Shown here in pieces: positions 36,483 to 49,104 of a stretch of DNA of 64,000 bases. The stretch is from Arthrobacter terricola. Its GTDB lineage: Bacteria > Actinomycetota > Actinomycetes > Actinomycetales > Micrococcaceae. The stretch lies in NCBI RefSeq assembly GCF_004354015.1, contig NZ_SMRU01000002.1:62001-126000 (forward strand), written 5' to 3'. The position numbers and the translations under genes were made by a program. The notes beneath the pieces were generated by a model. That model ran no database searches. It saw only the letters and a list, made by a program, of their open reading frames with translations, and was not told the DNA's origin. The first letter of the stretch is position 1; the number at the start of each line of letters is the position of its first letter.

Positions 36483-37012
36483 GGCCGGAGGCCTTCACGA
36501 CCGGGATCGGGGACGATAACGACCGGGCAGCGGGCGTGGGCCACCACGTGCTGACTCACGGAACCAAGAAGCACACCGGCGAAGCCGCCATGGCCCCGGG
36601 AACCTACAACCAGCATTGCCGCGTCCTTGCCTGTACGAATGAGCGCTTCTGCGGGGTGTCCCTCGACGGCCTCGCACCTGATCTTCACCCCGTGTCGTCC
36701 CGCGGCTTCTTCCCCGATCCTGGTTATCTCGGCGGTCGCTTCATTAGCCAATTGTTTGGCCGTTTCGCCGGACGGACCCATCCGCGGGGTCCATGGGTTC
36801 GGCGCCGGGTAGAATTCGGGAGGTCGCCAGGCAAAGACCGCGTCGATGGTGACGCCGCGTAGCTTCGCCTCCGCGAGTGCCCACTCCAAGGCCGCCAGCG
36901 ATCCCGGAGAACCGTCCACCCCCACGACAATCCCTCCGTCGCCGCGGGAGGCACCGGGAACCCGGACGGGTTCGGATGCGCTCTGATCTACCATTGCTCC
37001 GTTTTCACTCAT
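36479..37012 (-). CDS. universal stress protein (UspA)
   Basis: 177 residues: VVGVDGSPGSLAALEWALAE at residue 29 and VVGSRGHGGFAGVLLGSVSQ near 138 carry the GxxGxxxxxxxxxG(S/T) ATP-binding loop, followed by HARCPVVIVP. It overlaps the HAD gene by four bases and is the first gene of the UspA-HAD-GH65 operon. Upstream lies a decayed DUF488 tail, showing this is the partner of an old DUF488-UspA duplication. Confidence 0.92.
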   Translation of the reverse strand: MSENGAMVDQSASEPVRVPGASRGDGGIVVGVDGSPGSLAALEWALAEAKLRGVTIDAVFAWRPPEFYPAPNPWTPRMGPSGETAKQLANEATAEITRIGEEAAGRHGVKIRCEAVEGHPAEALIRTGKDAAMLVVGSRGHGGFAGVLLGSVSQHVVAHARCPVVIVPDPGREGLRP

Positions 37013-37061
37013 GGTCCCATTCCTTCCAAACGTCCTTCTCCCGTGAGTGCATTCCGTGGTT

Positions 37062-37142
37062 CGTTACCGACGGAACATGACTCCCAAGAAAGGGGCCTCG
37101 CTGTTGTCGGCCTCATTGGTGGCGGTCAACGCGTGCACGTGA
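37062..37142 (-). pseudogene. DUF488 C-terminal remnant
   Basis: The minus-strand frame VHALTATNEADNSEAPFLGV then MFRR-stop parallels the end of the intact DUF488 gene at 37884-38246 (TLLTATKAADISEATVLADM then LRR-stop). It lies 49 bases before a UspA gene, almost the same spacing as the intact pair (52). Only ~26 codons remain. Confidence 0.7.
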
Positions 37143-37297
37143 ACATCCGTGTTGGTCCACATCACGCGAGCTCCTTTCATTGAGAAAGTGACGCACGAGG
37201 TAATCGAAGATCCCGTGTGGTCCTCCGGCAGCCGATCACCTGCTCAACCGCCGGCGGGCATCCACGGCGGCGCCTACCGGCCGGCCTGCCCTCGTCG

Positions 37298-37831
37298 TCA
37301 TGACGGGATGCCGGCCTGGGAAGGATCCGGGATCAGGACGACCGGGCAGCGGGCATGGGCCACGACATGCTGGCTCACAGAGCCCAGCAGGGCACCCACG
37401 AAACCACCGTGGCCGTGGGAACCGACGACCACCATGGCGGCGTCCTTGCCTGTCCGAACGAGTACCTCTGCTGGGTGACCCTCGACGGCCTCCCACGTGA
37501 TAGCCACATTCTGGCCTTCCCCGGCCTCTTTCCCGAGCCGGGTGATCTCGGTGTCGGCGGCTCGGGCCAATATTGTTCCTGAATCACCGGACGGGTCCAC
37601 GCCCAGCCCCCACCCATCGGTGGCACCGTAGTACTGGGGGTATTGCCAGGCCATGACGAGATGGAGACGTACGCCGCGCAGCCGCGCTTCTCCAACCGCC
37701 CAATGCACTGCGGCAAGCGACCCGTCAGATCCATCCACCCCCACAACTATCCTCGACCCGGGCCGGCCCGCCGCGCGGGTGCTGTCGGATTCAGCTACAT
37801 CAGTCGTCGTCGCAGTCCCATTGTCAGTCAT
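37298..37831 (-). CDS. universal stress protein (UspA)
   Basis: 177 residues from ATG 37831 (upstream frame lacks homology). IVVGVDGSDGSLAAVHWAVG near 26 and VVGSHGHGGFVGALLGSVSQ near 142 form the ATP-binding Usp fold, ending VVLIPDPSQ. Closely similar to the UspA at 36479; both follow DUF488 sequence, so they are duplicates. Confidence 0.92.
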   Translation of the reverse strand: MTDNGTATTTDVAESDSTRAAGRPGSRIVVGVDGSDGSLAAVHWAVGEARLRGVRLHLVMAWQYPQYYGATDGWGLGVDPSGDSGTILARAADTEITRLGKEAGEGQNVAITWEAVEGHPAEVLVRTGKDAAMVVVGSHGHGGFVGALLGSVSQHVVAHARCPVVLIPDPSQAGIPS

Positions 37832-37883
37832 CAATCGGTTCTTTCTGGTCGTCGCTTTCCCGGGGTGTGCACGCCGCGGCTCT

Positions 37884-38246
37884 CTACCGGCGGAGCATGT
37901 CTGCCAGGACGGTGGCCTCACTGATGTCGGCAGCCTTGGTGGCCGTGAGCAGCGTCAGCCTATGACCTTTGGCGAGTTCACGCAGGTGGTCAAGGGCCTG
38001 CGCCCGGACGGGGTCTTTGAGTTCGGCCTTGTAGCGCTTGGTGAATTCGCCGAACTTGTCTGGGTCGTGGCCGTACCACTTGCGCAGCTCCGTTGACGGA
38101 GAGACGTCCTTGCACCACTCCTCCAGCGCCGCCTTGGCCTTGGTCATCCCGCGGGGCCAAATATGATCGACCAGGACCCGTGTCCCGTCGTCGTCTTTGA
38201 CTGCCTCATAGACCCGGCGCACCTGTACATCTTTTTTGGTCGACAT
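37884..38246 (-). CDS. DUF488 family protein
   Basis: 120 residues. RVYEAVKDDDGTRVLVDHIW, PRGMTKAKAALEEWCKDV, PSTELRKWYGHDPDKFGEF and LTLLTATKAADISEA are the DUF488 landmarks. The function is not established; members often sit beside stress proteins. It lies 52 bases upstream of a UspA gene on the same strand. A decayed tail of a second copy lies at 37062. Confidence 0.9.
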   Translation of the reverse strand: MSTKKDVQVRRVYEAVKDDDGTRVLVDHIWPRGMTKAKAALEEWCKDVSPSTELRKWYGHDPDKFGEFTKRYKAELKDPVRAQALDHLRELAKGHRLTLLTATKAADISEATVLADMLRR

Positions 38247-38445
38247 CCTTCAGCCTCCTCGCTGACTTGCGCGCCCCCGTGCTGTCCTCATTGGAATAGT
38301 GTCGTCCGATACGACGGCGACTCCATCGGGTTCCTGATCCCGTTTACATTATGCTCCCCTCCGGCCCTTCGAAAACGTGATACGGATCACCAACCCGGCA
38401 CATCGTCGGGGTCCGGCTTTCAGGCTGGTCAGGTACGCTCGTCCC

Positions 38446-39123
38446 ATGAACGCTCTTTCCGGTTTTCGGCCCGCGCACCGGACGTTCTTCGCCCGCGATG
38501 TGCTCGACGTTGCACCGGAGCTTCTTGGCTGCGTCCTTCAACGCACGGATGCCGCCGGGACCGTCGCAATCCGGATTACCGAGGTCGAAGCATACGCCGG
38601 CGAACGGGACCCAGGGGCTCATTCCTACCGTGGCAAGACCAACCGGAACAAAACCATGTTCGGACCCGCGGGCCACATCTACTGCTACTTCACGTACGGG
38701 ATGCATCATGCGATCAATCTCGTCACCGCGCAGCCGGGCCAGCCTTACGGTTGTCTTATTCGGGCAGGCGAGGTCATCGAGGGCGCGCAGCTGGCCCGCA
38801 CCCGGCGTGAAGCGAAACCACGCAAAACCCCGCTTCCCGAACGCGGGTTGGCCTCCGGTCCGGGTTGCGTGGCCCAATGTTTTGCCGCTGACCTGACCAA
38901 TGACGGTGACGACCTCTTCGATGGCCAATGGCGGTTCTTCGTTCCGGTTGACCACACCATAGTGCCCCACGTGACGGGTCCGCGAGTCGGTCTCACCGGG
39001 CCTGGCGGCGACGGAACAGCATTTCCTTGGAGATACTGGATAAAAGATGCACCGTCGGTCTCCACCTACAAACCAGGACGATCCCTGTCGCCGGCCGCCC
39101 GTCTGCTCGGCGCATCCCGGTAG
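38446..39123 (+). CDS. DNA-3-methyladenine glycosylase (AAG/MPG family)
   Basis: 225 residues from ATG 38446; an upstream frame extension is not conserved. ARDVLDVAPELLGCVLQR, ITEVEAYAGERDPGAHSYRG with the catalytic Glu, TMFGPAGHIYCYFTYGMHH and VLIRAGEVIEG-like VIEGAQLAR show the AAG fold. The enzyme excises alkylated bases such as 3-methyladenine from DNA. The nearby Usp genes face the other way, so this gene has its own promoter. Confidence 0.92.
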   Translation: MNALSGFRPAHRTFFARDVLDVAPELLGCVLQRTDAAGTVAIRITEVEAYAGERDPGAHSYRGKTNRNKTMFGPAGHIYCYFTYGMHHAINLVTAQPGQPYGCLIRAGEVIEGAQLARTRREAKPRKTPLPERGLASGPGCVAQCFAADLTNDGDDLFDGQWRFFVPVDHTIVPHVTGPRVGLTGPGGDGTAFPWRYWIKDAPSVSTYKPGRSLSPAARLLGASR

Positions 39124-39477
39124 ACTCCCATCACTCCGGGAGGCCCCGTCTTCGACAAAACGCAGTCCAAGCCGAAAAGAGAACCCGGACTGGTAGCTCC
39201 GACCAAGCGCCCGGCGGCGGCCCGTATGCCTGCGAATCCTTACCGGTATCAGTGCGGGCCGGGGACCCGCTGGACTGTTTTCCGAAGCAATGTCACGCAA
39301 GGTGGGGGGAAACGGCGGTGGCTACACGCGAGACCGGAAAACTGGTCACCCTCAGCGCCCCCCGCGGGACCGTCGCGGTCGGCGACGTAGGCATCTCTTA
39401 GCCTGCCTTCCCCTGAGTTTCAGGAGCCGGCCCGCGGATTCATGGATAGCATCTGCGGCGGGAACGCGGAATCCGGG
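39124..39477. other. intergenic, no recognised gene
   Basis: About 350 bases between the glycosylase gene and the two-domain UspA gene. A frame ending at 39401 (ETGKLVTLSAPRGTVAVGDV) could be a remnant but matches nothing I can name. Confidence 0.4.
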
Positions 39478-40509
39478 TCATTGCGGACGCGTGTGCCGAG
39501 GGTGGACGGGGTCGGGTATGAGGACGACCGGGCAACGGGCATGGGCCACCACATGCTGGCTCACGGAGCCCAGCAACGCCCCGACGAATCCGCCATGGCC
39601 TCGCGATCCCACCACCAGGGCGGCGGCGCCTTCGGCACACTGAACCAGTACCTGAGCGGGGTGTCCCTCGATGGCCTCGCAGCTGATCGTCACGTCGCTG
39701 CCCTTCACCGATTCCTTCGCGAGACGGGTGACTTCGACGGTGGCCGTGGCCATGACCGGGTCGGTATCACCCGATGGGCCGCCCGTGCCGACCGCCCATC
39801 CGTTCGTAGCACCCGGACCCGTAATTCGCTCCCACGCTATTACCGCATGGACGGAAGCTCCGCGTAGCTGGGCCTCGTTGACTGCCCATGCCAAGGCCGC
39901 CCGTGATCCGTCCGACCCGTCCACTCTGACCACAATCCGTCCGAACGGTTCGTGGGCATGGGCTGGTGGGACGGTCCCAGCCGGCACGCTTTCCCCGGCA
40001 GGGGCGGGGATGAGAATGACCGGGCAACTGGCATGGACCACCACGTGCTGGCTCACCGAGCCCAGCAGCACCCCGACGAATCCGCCACTGCCGCGCGAAC
40101 CCACCACGAGGGCCCCGGCACCCTCGGCCGCCCGGACCAGCACCTCTGCCGGGTGCCCCTCCATGGCTTCCCATGTAATCTCCGCGTTCTGACCTTGGCG
40201 GGCCTCCATGCCGAGCCGTTCAAGCTCGGTGTTGGCGGCATTAGCCATCGTCTGGCGGGTATCACCGGAGGAGTCCATCATCATCGTCCACACCGTCGCA
40301 GGCCAGTAGGACTGTGGATGCCGCCAGGCCATCACCATGTGGACGGCGGCCCCGCGCAATTGTGCTTCCGAAACAGCCCACCGCAGGGCGGCCATTGATC
40401 CTTCCGATCCGTCCACTCCGACTACAAGCCTCCCGCCGTGGTCGAGCAGGCGCGCCGCGTCGAGGGTATCCGCCCCCTTCGGATGAGAGAGTGCTCCTTT
40501 TTCGCTCAT
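39478..40509 (-). CDS. two-domain universal stress protein
   Basis: 343 residues with two tandem Usp domains. ATG 40509 follows AAAGGA eight bases away. Domain 1 has VVGVDGSEGSMAALRWAVSE near 24 and VVGSRGSGGFVGVLLGSVSQ near 140. Domain 2 starts with IVVRVDGSDGSRAALAWAVN near 190 and ends with VVGSRGHGGFVGALLGSVSQ. Both ATP-binding loops are complete. Such doubled forms are common in actinobacteria and linked to dormancy and low oxygen. Confidence 0.93.
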   Translation of the reverse strand: MSEKGALSHPKGADTLDAARLLDHGGRLVVGVDGSEGSMAALRWAVSEAQLRGAAVHMVMAWRHPQSYWPATVWTMMMDSSGDTRQTMANAANTELERLGMEARQGQNAEITWEAMEGHPAEVLVRAAEGAGALVVGSRGSGGFVGVLLGSVSQHVVVHASCPVILIPAPAGESVPAGTVPPAHAHEPFGRIVVRVDGSDGSRAALAWAVNEAQLRGASVHAVIAWERITGPGATNGWAVGTGGPSGDTDPVMATATVEVTRLAKESVKGSDVTISCEAIEGHPAQVLVQCAEGAAALVVGSRGHGGFVGALLGSVSQHVVAHARCPVVLIPDPVHPRHTRPQ

Positions 40510-40795
40510 TGTCTTCATCCTTTCGGGAATATTAGCCGCGGAACTGTAGATGTCGCCCGCGGCGGAAAGGGCCTCCGGGGGTGGTACGCCGGCCACGGCT
40601 GACCGTCACGTCGACGGCAGTGACCTCATCCCACTCCTACGTCCCGGCACTGTCAAGGGCATCGATCCGGTGCTAAAGCGGGCGGTAAGTCAAGAGGATG
40701 GGTCAATCTGAGGCCCTTGCGCCAGTGCCAGCGCGCGAGAGTAAGCTGACGGCACAGAAACTGACCAGAGTTCCACACCTGTGATCGAGGTTTCG

Positions 40796-40987
40796 ATGGC
40801 TGCTTACGCTTCCAAGCTGAGCCGTTTCTTCTCCATCGGCGGATATGGATCGGACTCCACCTACCGGGGAGAGCCGACCAGGATGGCCCTGCGGCGTGCC
40901 GACCGGCCGCCCTGGGCAGGCGCGGACCACGTGATCACCCCCCTGACCGAGGGACTGGCGCTGGAAGGCATGGAGGTCACAGGGTGA
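40796..40987 (+). CDS. small hypothetical ORF coupled to zwf
   Basis: 63 residues (FFSIGGYGSDSTYRGEPTRM and PPWAGADHVITPLTEG). Its stop overlaps the zwf GTG start, consistent with translational coupling, but no family is recognised and it could be chance. Confidence 0.35.
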   Translation: MAAYASKLSRFFSIGGYGSDSTYRGEPTRMALRRADRPPWAGADHVITPLTEGLALEGMEVTG

Positions 40988-42468
40988 CGGCGACAGGCCC
41001 GGGCTCCTGGGCCGTCCACTCCCCGCTCCCAGAGGTCCAGCTGCTGATCCTCTTCGGCGCCACCGGGGATCTGGCCAAACGCAAACTGCTCCCGGGTCTG
41101 TTCCACCTGGCCGCCGCGGGCATGATGCCAGCCCGCTACCGCATCATCGGCTCCGGTCTGCCGCATGACGCGCCCGGCACCGATGATTTCCGCACCCATG
41201 TGCGAGCCGCCGTCGACAACTACGGGCGGACCGGACACGGTGCCGGAAGCTGGGACCCATTCGCTGTCAATCTGGACTTCGCTCCGGCTACCCCCACGGA
41301 GCCGCAGGCACTGCGGGACGCCGTCGCCAAGGCCGAGCAGGACCTCGGAGGTCCGGTTCAGCGCCTGATCTACCTGGCCGTCCCGCCGGATGCCTTCGTC
41401 GCAACGGTCCGGATGCTCGGAGTTACGGGCCTGGGCACGGGCGCAAAACTGGTCATCGAGAAACCGTTCGGTCACGACCTCGACTCCGCAAAAGCCCTGA
41501 ACCGGGAGTTGCGCGCCGTGTTCGATGAAGACCGGATCTACCGGATCGACCACTTCCTGGGTAAGGAAGCTGTCCAGAATATCCTCGCGTTCCGCTTCGG
41601 CAATGGTCTGTTTGAGTCGGTCTGGAACGCCGATCACATCGATCATGTCCAGATCGAAGTGCCGGAACGGCTCACCATTGAAGGCCGGGCCGATTTTTAC
41701 GAGCAAACCGGAGCCTTCAGGGATATGGTGGTCACCCATCTGTTCCACCTTCTCGGCTTCCTCGCAATGGAAGCACCTGCGCGCCTGGACGCCGCCTCAC
41801 TGCACGAACAGGCCGAAACCGTCTTCCAGGCGCTGAATCCCGTGGACCCTGCCCGGACCGTGCTAGGCCAATACGACGGCTACACCGCAGAACCCGGCGT
41901 GGCACCGGACTCCACGGTGGAGACCTTCGCCGCCCTCACCGTGGAGATCGACAACCCCCGCTGGGCCGGGGTGCCTTTCCACCTGCGCACCGGAAAAGGG
42001 ATGACTCAAAGCCGGCATACCATCACCCTGACCTTCACCAAAGCCCCGCAAGACCTCTTCGGCCCGGCCGACTGCACCTCGGGCCGGGATGCGCCCAACG
42101 AGCTGATCTTCGAACTCTCGGACCCCGGGTCGATCTCGATCAGCTTTCGCACCAAGGCGCCCGGGGCGGACACCAGACTCGATGACGCGTCCCTGAACTT
42201 CCACTACGCGGACTCTTTCACCGCCGCCCATGGGCTCCTGGGCTACGAACGCCTGCTCCACGACGCCATGACCGGGGACCACACCCTGTTCACCCAGGCC
42301 GGCGGAATTGAACGCCTTTGGGAAATTTCCGCCCCGCTGCTCGCGCACCCGCCCCGGCCACTGCCCTACCGGCAGGGATCCTGGGGACCGGCCGAGACTG
42401 ATCGGCTCATCGCCCCGGCCAGCTGGCACCTTCCGGAGCCCCGGGACGGACGGCCGTGGCAGGGATAA
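40984..42468 (+). CDS. zwf: glucose-6-phosphate dehydrogenase
   Basis: 494 residues from GTG. LFGATGDLAKRKLLPGLFHL near residue 22 binds NADP. RIYRIDHFLGKEAVQNILAF near 183 contains the catalytic His and substrate-binding Lys, and EKPFGHDL precedes it. It oxidises glucose-6-phosphate at entry to the pentose phosphate pathway and supplies NADPH. The nearby GH65/HAD operon can deliver the same substrate. The start overlaps the stop of a small ORF. Confidence 0.95.
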   Translation: MTATGPGSWAVHSPLPEVQLLILFGATGDLAKRKLLPGLFHLAAAGMMPARYRIIGSGLPHDAPGTDDFRTHVRAAVDNYGRTGHGAGSWDPFAVNLDFAPATPTEPQALRDAVAKAEQDLGGPVQRLIYLAVPPDAFVATVRMLGVTGLGTGAKLVIEKPFGHDLDSAKALNRELRAVFDEDRIYRIDHFLGKEAVQNILAFRFGNGLFESVWNADHIDHVQIEVPERLTIEGRADFYEQTGAFRDMVVTHLFHLLGFLAMEAPARLDAASLHEQAETVFQALNPVDPARTVLGQYDGYTAEPGVAPDSTVETFAALTVEIDNPRWAGVPFHLRTGKGMTQSRHTITLTFTKAPQDLFGPADCTSGRDAPNELIFELSDPGSISISFRTKAPGADTRLDDASLNFHYADSFTAAHGLLGYERLLHDAMTGDHTLFTQAGGIERLWEISAPLLAHPPRPLPYRQGSWGPAETDRLIAPASWHLPEPRDGRPWQG

Positions 42469-45669
<3,201 letters not shown>

Positions 45670-45900
45670 TTCTCGTAACCCGGCCGCATCGCTCTGGCGG
45701 TCTGCTGAACGTCCAGACGGATAGTCCTCCCAAAGGGCCTCTTCGGAAACCTCCAGGTCCCAGCCGCAGATCCGCCGGCTGCACCGTATGCTACGCACGC
45801 CAGCTGGTTCCGTTGCGTGTCCACGACGGGAGCGTATTCTTGGGATCAGCCAACAGGTATCCACCCGAACCGCAGTTGCGGCGACGATTGAAGGCACATC

Positions 45901-47697
45901 GTGGCAAAAGACCACAATCATGGCCATCCGAACCGTTCCAGGTCCACAGTCTCCACCGGCGGACCGCAAACACCGGCCGGTTTCCGGGGGGAGCTCTCAC
46001 GAGAAGCGAACACCGTCGTCGATGCTTCCTGGGCCGGGTCCGCCCCGCCGCAATACGGGGTGGCACCGCGGATACGTATCGGGGCCAGTAAGTGGTTCAA
46101 TCTGCTATGGCTGCTGCCGATCGGCTTCGTCCTGCTGATTACCGCCGTTGCCGTCGCCAAGGGGTTGCGCGGAGTACCGGCAGTGGCTGATTTCATCCGG
46201 CAGTACCCCGGCCGGATCGTGCCGCCGGGCGCGGAAGCCCGGGCCGGTTTCCCCGCCTGGATCGGCTGGCAACACTTCTTCAACATGCTGCTCCTGATCC
46301 CGATCATCCGGGCAGGCTGGGCCATCCTCGCCGATCACCCGCGGCTGTACTGGACCCGGCACTCTACCCCGGGCAAGGAATGGTTCCGGATGCAAAAACC
46401 GGTGCCTGCTGACCCGCTGTACACGGCCAAACAGGACTCCATCACGCTCCCCAACGGGGTGGGACTCCCCGGCCGGCGGCACTCGATCGGATTGGCACGC
46501 TGGTGGCACCTCGGGATGGACACGCTCTGGCTGCTCAACGGGCTGATCTTTTACATTCTCATCTTCACCACGGGTCAGTGGCTCCGCCTGGTGCCCACCA
46601 CTTGGGACGTCATCCCCAATGCCCTCTCGATGTCCATCCAGTACGCCTCGCTGAACTGGCCGACCGACGACAGCTGGGTCGCCTACAACAGTCTCCAGGT
46701 CATGGCCTACTTCATCACGGTCTTTATCGCCGCACCGCTGGCGTTCATCACCGGGCTGGGCATGTCCCCGGCATTGTCGACCAAATTCCGTTGGATCAGC
46801 AGAGTCTTCAGCATCCAGGTTGCGCGGTCTCTACATTTCCTGGTCATGGTCTGGTTCTTGCTGTTCATCGTGATGCACGTATCCCTGGTGGTCGCCACCG
46901 AGGCATTACGGAACTTCAACTACATGTACGCGGACCGCAATTCCGGCGACTGGTACGGATTCTGGGTCTTCGCCGCATCCCTGGCCATAATCATCGTGAT
47001 CTGGGTGGGTGTTACCCCGTTCACCTACCGGCATCCGCGAACGGTCCAGCGGATTGGGTTTGCGCTCATCGGCCCGGCGCAACGCCTATTCGAGCACCTC
47101 GACTCCAAACCGGGCCAATACACCGAAAAAGACATTTCCCCGTACATGTGGCACAACGGCAAGTACCCCGAATCCACTGAATACAAAACGCTCCTGGCCA
47201 CAGGCTTCGCCGACTACCGCCTCCGGGTCTCCGGCCTGGTCCAAAACCCCACGGAGCTCGATCTGGCCCAGCTGCGGAACCTGGCACACCATGAGCAGAT
47301 CACCCAGCACTTCTGCATCCAGGGCTGGTCCGGAGTCGCCAAATGGGGCGGGGTATCCATGCAGACCATCATCGACCTGGTTCAGCCCGACCCCGAAGCG
47401 AAATGGGTGATCTTCTACTCCTTCGCGGAAGGATCCGACGGCGGCATCTACTACGACGCCCAGCCAATCGAACAGATGAGCTACCACCTCACCATGCTCG
47501 CCTACGACATGAACAATGCGCCGCTGAGCTATGGTCACGGCGCTCCCTTGCGGCTTCGCAACGAGGTCCAGCTTGGCTTCAAACTCGTCAAATGGATCAA
47601 GGGCATCGAATTCGTCAGCGACTTCTCCCAGGTCGGCGGTGGAGAAGGCGGCTACAACAACGACCACGAGTTCTTCGGTTACCGCCAATCCATCTAA
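45901..47697 (+). CDS. cytochrome b561-like membrane domain fused to sulfite-oxidase-type Moco domain
   Basis: 598 residues from GTG 45901. Residues ~60-390 form several helices (NLLWLLPIGFVLLITAVAVA, WQHFFNMLLLIPII, WWHLGMDTLWLLNGLIFYIL, LHFLVMVWFLLFIVMHVSLV) with haem-ligand-type histidines. Residues ~430-598 are a YedY/sulfite oxidase-like Moco fold: YRLRVSGLVQNPTELDLAQL, then HFCIQGWSGVAKWGGV with the Moco-binding Cys, and GAPLRLRNEVQLGFKLVKWI. It would be a quinone-linked molybdenum oxidoreductase. The two parts are usually separate genes (YedY/YedZ), so fusion is notable. Substrate unknown. Confidence 0.82.
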   Translation: MAKDHNHGHPNRSRSTVSTGGPQTPAGFRGELSREANTVVDASWAGSAPPQYGVAPRIRIGASKWFNLLWLLPIGFVLLITAVAVAKGLRGVPAVADFIRQYPGRIVPPGAEARAGFPAWIGWQHFFNMLLLIPIIRAGWAILADHPRLYWTRHSTPGKEWFRMQKPVPADPLYTAKQDSITLPNGVGLPGRRHSIGLARWWHLGMDTLWLLNGLIFYILIFTTGQWLRLVPTTWDVIPNALSMSIQYASLNWPTDDSWVAYNSLQVMAYFITVFIAAPLAFITGLGMSPALSTKFRWISRVFSIQVARSLHFLVMVWFLLFIVMHVSLVVATEALRNFNYMYADRNSGDWYGFWVFAASLAIIIVIWVGVTPFTYRHPRTVQRIGFALIGPAQRLFEHLDSKPGQYTEKDISPYMWHNGKYPESTEYKTLLATGFADYRLRVSGLVQNPTELDLAQLRNLAHHEQITQHFCIQGWSGVAKWGGVSMQTIIDLVQPDPEAKWVIFYSFAEGSDGGIYYDAQPIEQMSYHLTMLAYDMNNAPLSYGHGAPLRLRNEVQLGFKLVKWIKGIEFVSDFSQVGGGEGGYNNDHEFFGYRQSI

Positions 47698-47841
47698 CCA
47701 CCGGCCCGGGGTACCGCGCAGGCAGACTAGAGGAACGGACCGTGCCGGTTCCTGGCACCGTAAGACAGCTCCAAACCAAAATTCACACAACGGCATCACG
47801 CACCAGTAGGCGCGCGGGCCGTCCAAAGAGGGAGGCCAGCT

Positions 47842-48495
47842 GTGGAAAGCCCAACACCAGCGAATCCGAATAACGTGCAGCGACAGCTGGCCATCTTTGA
47901 CGTTGTCAGACGTGCCCGTGGCAAGAGCCTGCCGCAAATCAAGGCAATGCTGACCAAGGCGTTCACCGAGCGCGGCCTGTCCAGGCAACCAGGCGCCTGG
48001 CTGGATGCCGTGGCATCCGAGGCGGCCTACGGAAAGCCTTATATTGTAGATCTCCCCGCAGCGGTAGCCGCCAACAGCATCGCAGCTTCTCCCGACCCGC
48101 AAGTCGAAGACGACCTGCGCAAGCGCGGTATCCTCCGACGATCCGAAAGCAGCACCGGCAGCCAGCACCCGTCTCCGGCAGCCAGAAAAACAACGGACGA
48201 AGGCGAGGAATCAGGACACCCCGCAACTCCAGCGGCGGAAGCGCGAAACAAACGCGATGCCGCGCACCCTCGTCGCGCTTCAGACACATCCACCCGTACT
48301 GTGTTGCGACTAATTGCAAGCGCCCTCCTCATCGCCTCGGCCGCGACGGCAGTCGGCGTGGCCCTTCGCCAGCGCAGAGGGCGCCCCACTTCGCCTGCCC
48401 TCGCAGTCGGCGCTTGCACGGTGAATAACTTGGAAGCGCACACCGACACGCATGAGGGTCGGTGGCACAATCCGCGGGTACGCGAAGGTCGGTAG
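47842..48495 (+). CDS. hypothetical protein with C-terminal membrane anchor
   Basis: 217 residues from GTG. The N-terminal ~75 residues (RARGKSLPQIKAMLTKAFTE, RGLSRQPGAWLDAVASEAAY, GKPYIVDLP) look helical and conserved in style. A long Ser/Thr/Ala-rich linker follows, then VLRLIASALLIASAATAVGV as a membrane helix and a basic tail. I do not recognise the family. It lies between the Moco fusion gene and the MarR-ClC pair. Confidence 0.6.
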   Translation: MESPTPANPNNVQRQLAIFDVVRRARGKSLPQIKAMLTKAFTERGLSRQPGAWLDAVASEAAYGKPYIVDLPAAVAANSIAASPDPQVEDDLRKRGILRRSESSTGSQHPSPAARKTTDEGEESGHPATPAAEARNKRDAAHPRRASDTSTRTVLRLIASALLIASAATAVGVALRQRRGRPTSPALAVGACTVNNLEAHTDTHEGRWHNPRVREGR

Positions 48496-48625
48496 GCAAC
48501 ACGGTGGTCCCATATCGCCTGGCAAGCGACAAAGAGGGCACCCGACGGGACCAGCACCACCCTCGCGACGGCAATCCAGGACAACGTGCGCGGGCCAAGA
48601 CTAGCGCCTTGTGCCACAGCAAGCC

Positions 48626-48638
48626 TTGCATTGTGCAA
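48626..48638. promoter_or_regulatory. inverted repeat upstream of marR-like gene
   Basis: TTGCA-TTG-TGCAA, 11 bases before the ATG at 48649. This is the size and place of a MarR operator; autoregulation is inferred. Confidence 0.45.
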
Positions 48639-48648
48639 TAGTTGTCGT

Positions 48649-49104
48649 ATGCCAAATCCTCTCGACCGCCACATCGATGCCCTCCAGCGGGCCACGCGTG
48701 ACTTGCTCGCCGTCGCCATGCGCAGTGTGGACGAGGTCACGGACCTTTCCCTGCCGCAGATGCGCATGCTGTTCGCCCTGCACGACCACGGGACGGTGCC
48801 CAGCGGCGCCCTCGCGCACGTCCTTGAAGTCTCCGGATCTTCGGTGACCCGTTTGGCCGACCGGCTGTGCGCGGGAGGGTACGTGCGGCGCTCCGCTTCC
48901 GCCGGAAACCGCAGCCTCGTCCTGCTTTCCCTGACGGATGTCGGCCGCGGTGCCGTCGAAGCCGTCCTCCGCCGGCGCGACGACGAGTTCCGCGAGGCCC
49001 TCGCGCACCTCGACCCGGAGCTGCGGGACCAGCTCGCCGCCGGTCTCACCGCTCTCCATGGGCACCTCTCGGCGGCGTCGCTGAGCCGGGCGGTGGTCGC
49101 GTGA
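48649..49104 (+). CDS. MarR-family regulator
   Basis: 151 residues from ATG 48649. LPQMRMLFALHDHGTVPSGA, LAHVLEVSGSSVTRLADRLC, GGYVRRSASAGNRSLVLLSL form the winged helix with the DxRs-type basic wing. The stop overlaps the GTG start of the ClC gene, so it is coupled to it and probably regulates it together with itself. Confidence 0.88.
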   Translation: MPNPLDRHIDALQRATRDLLAVAMRSVDEVTDLSLPQMRMLFALHDHGTVPSGALAHVLEVSGSSVTRLADRLCAGGYVRRSASAGNRSLVLLSLTDVGRGAVEAVLRRRDDEFREALAHLDPELRDQLAAGLTALHGHLSAASLSRAVVA

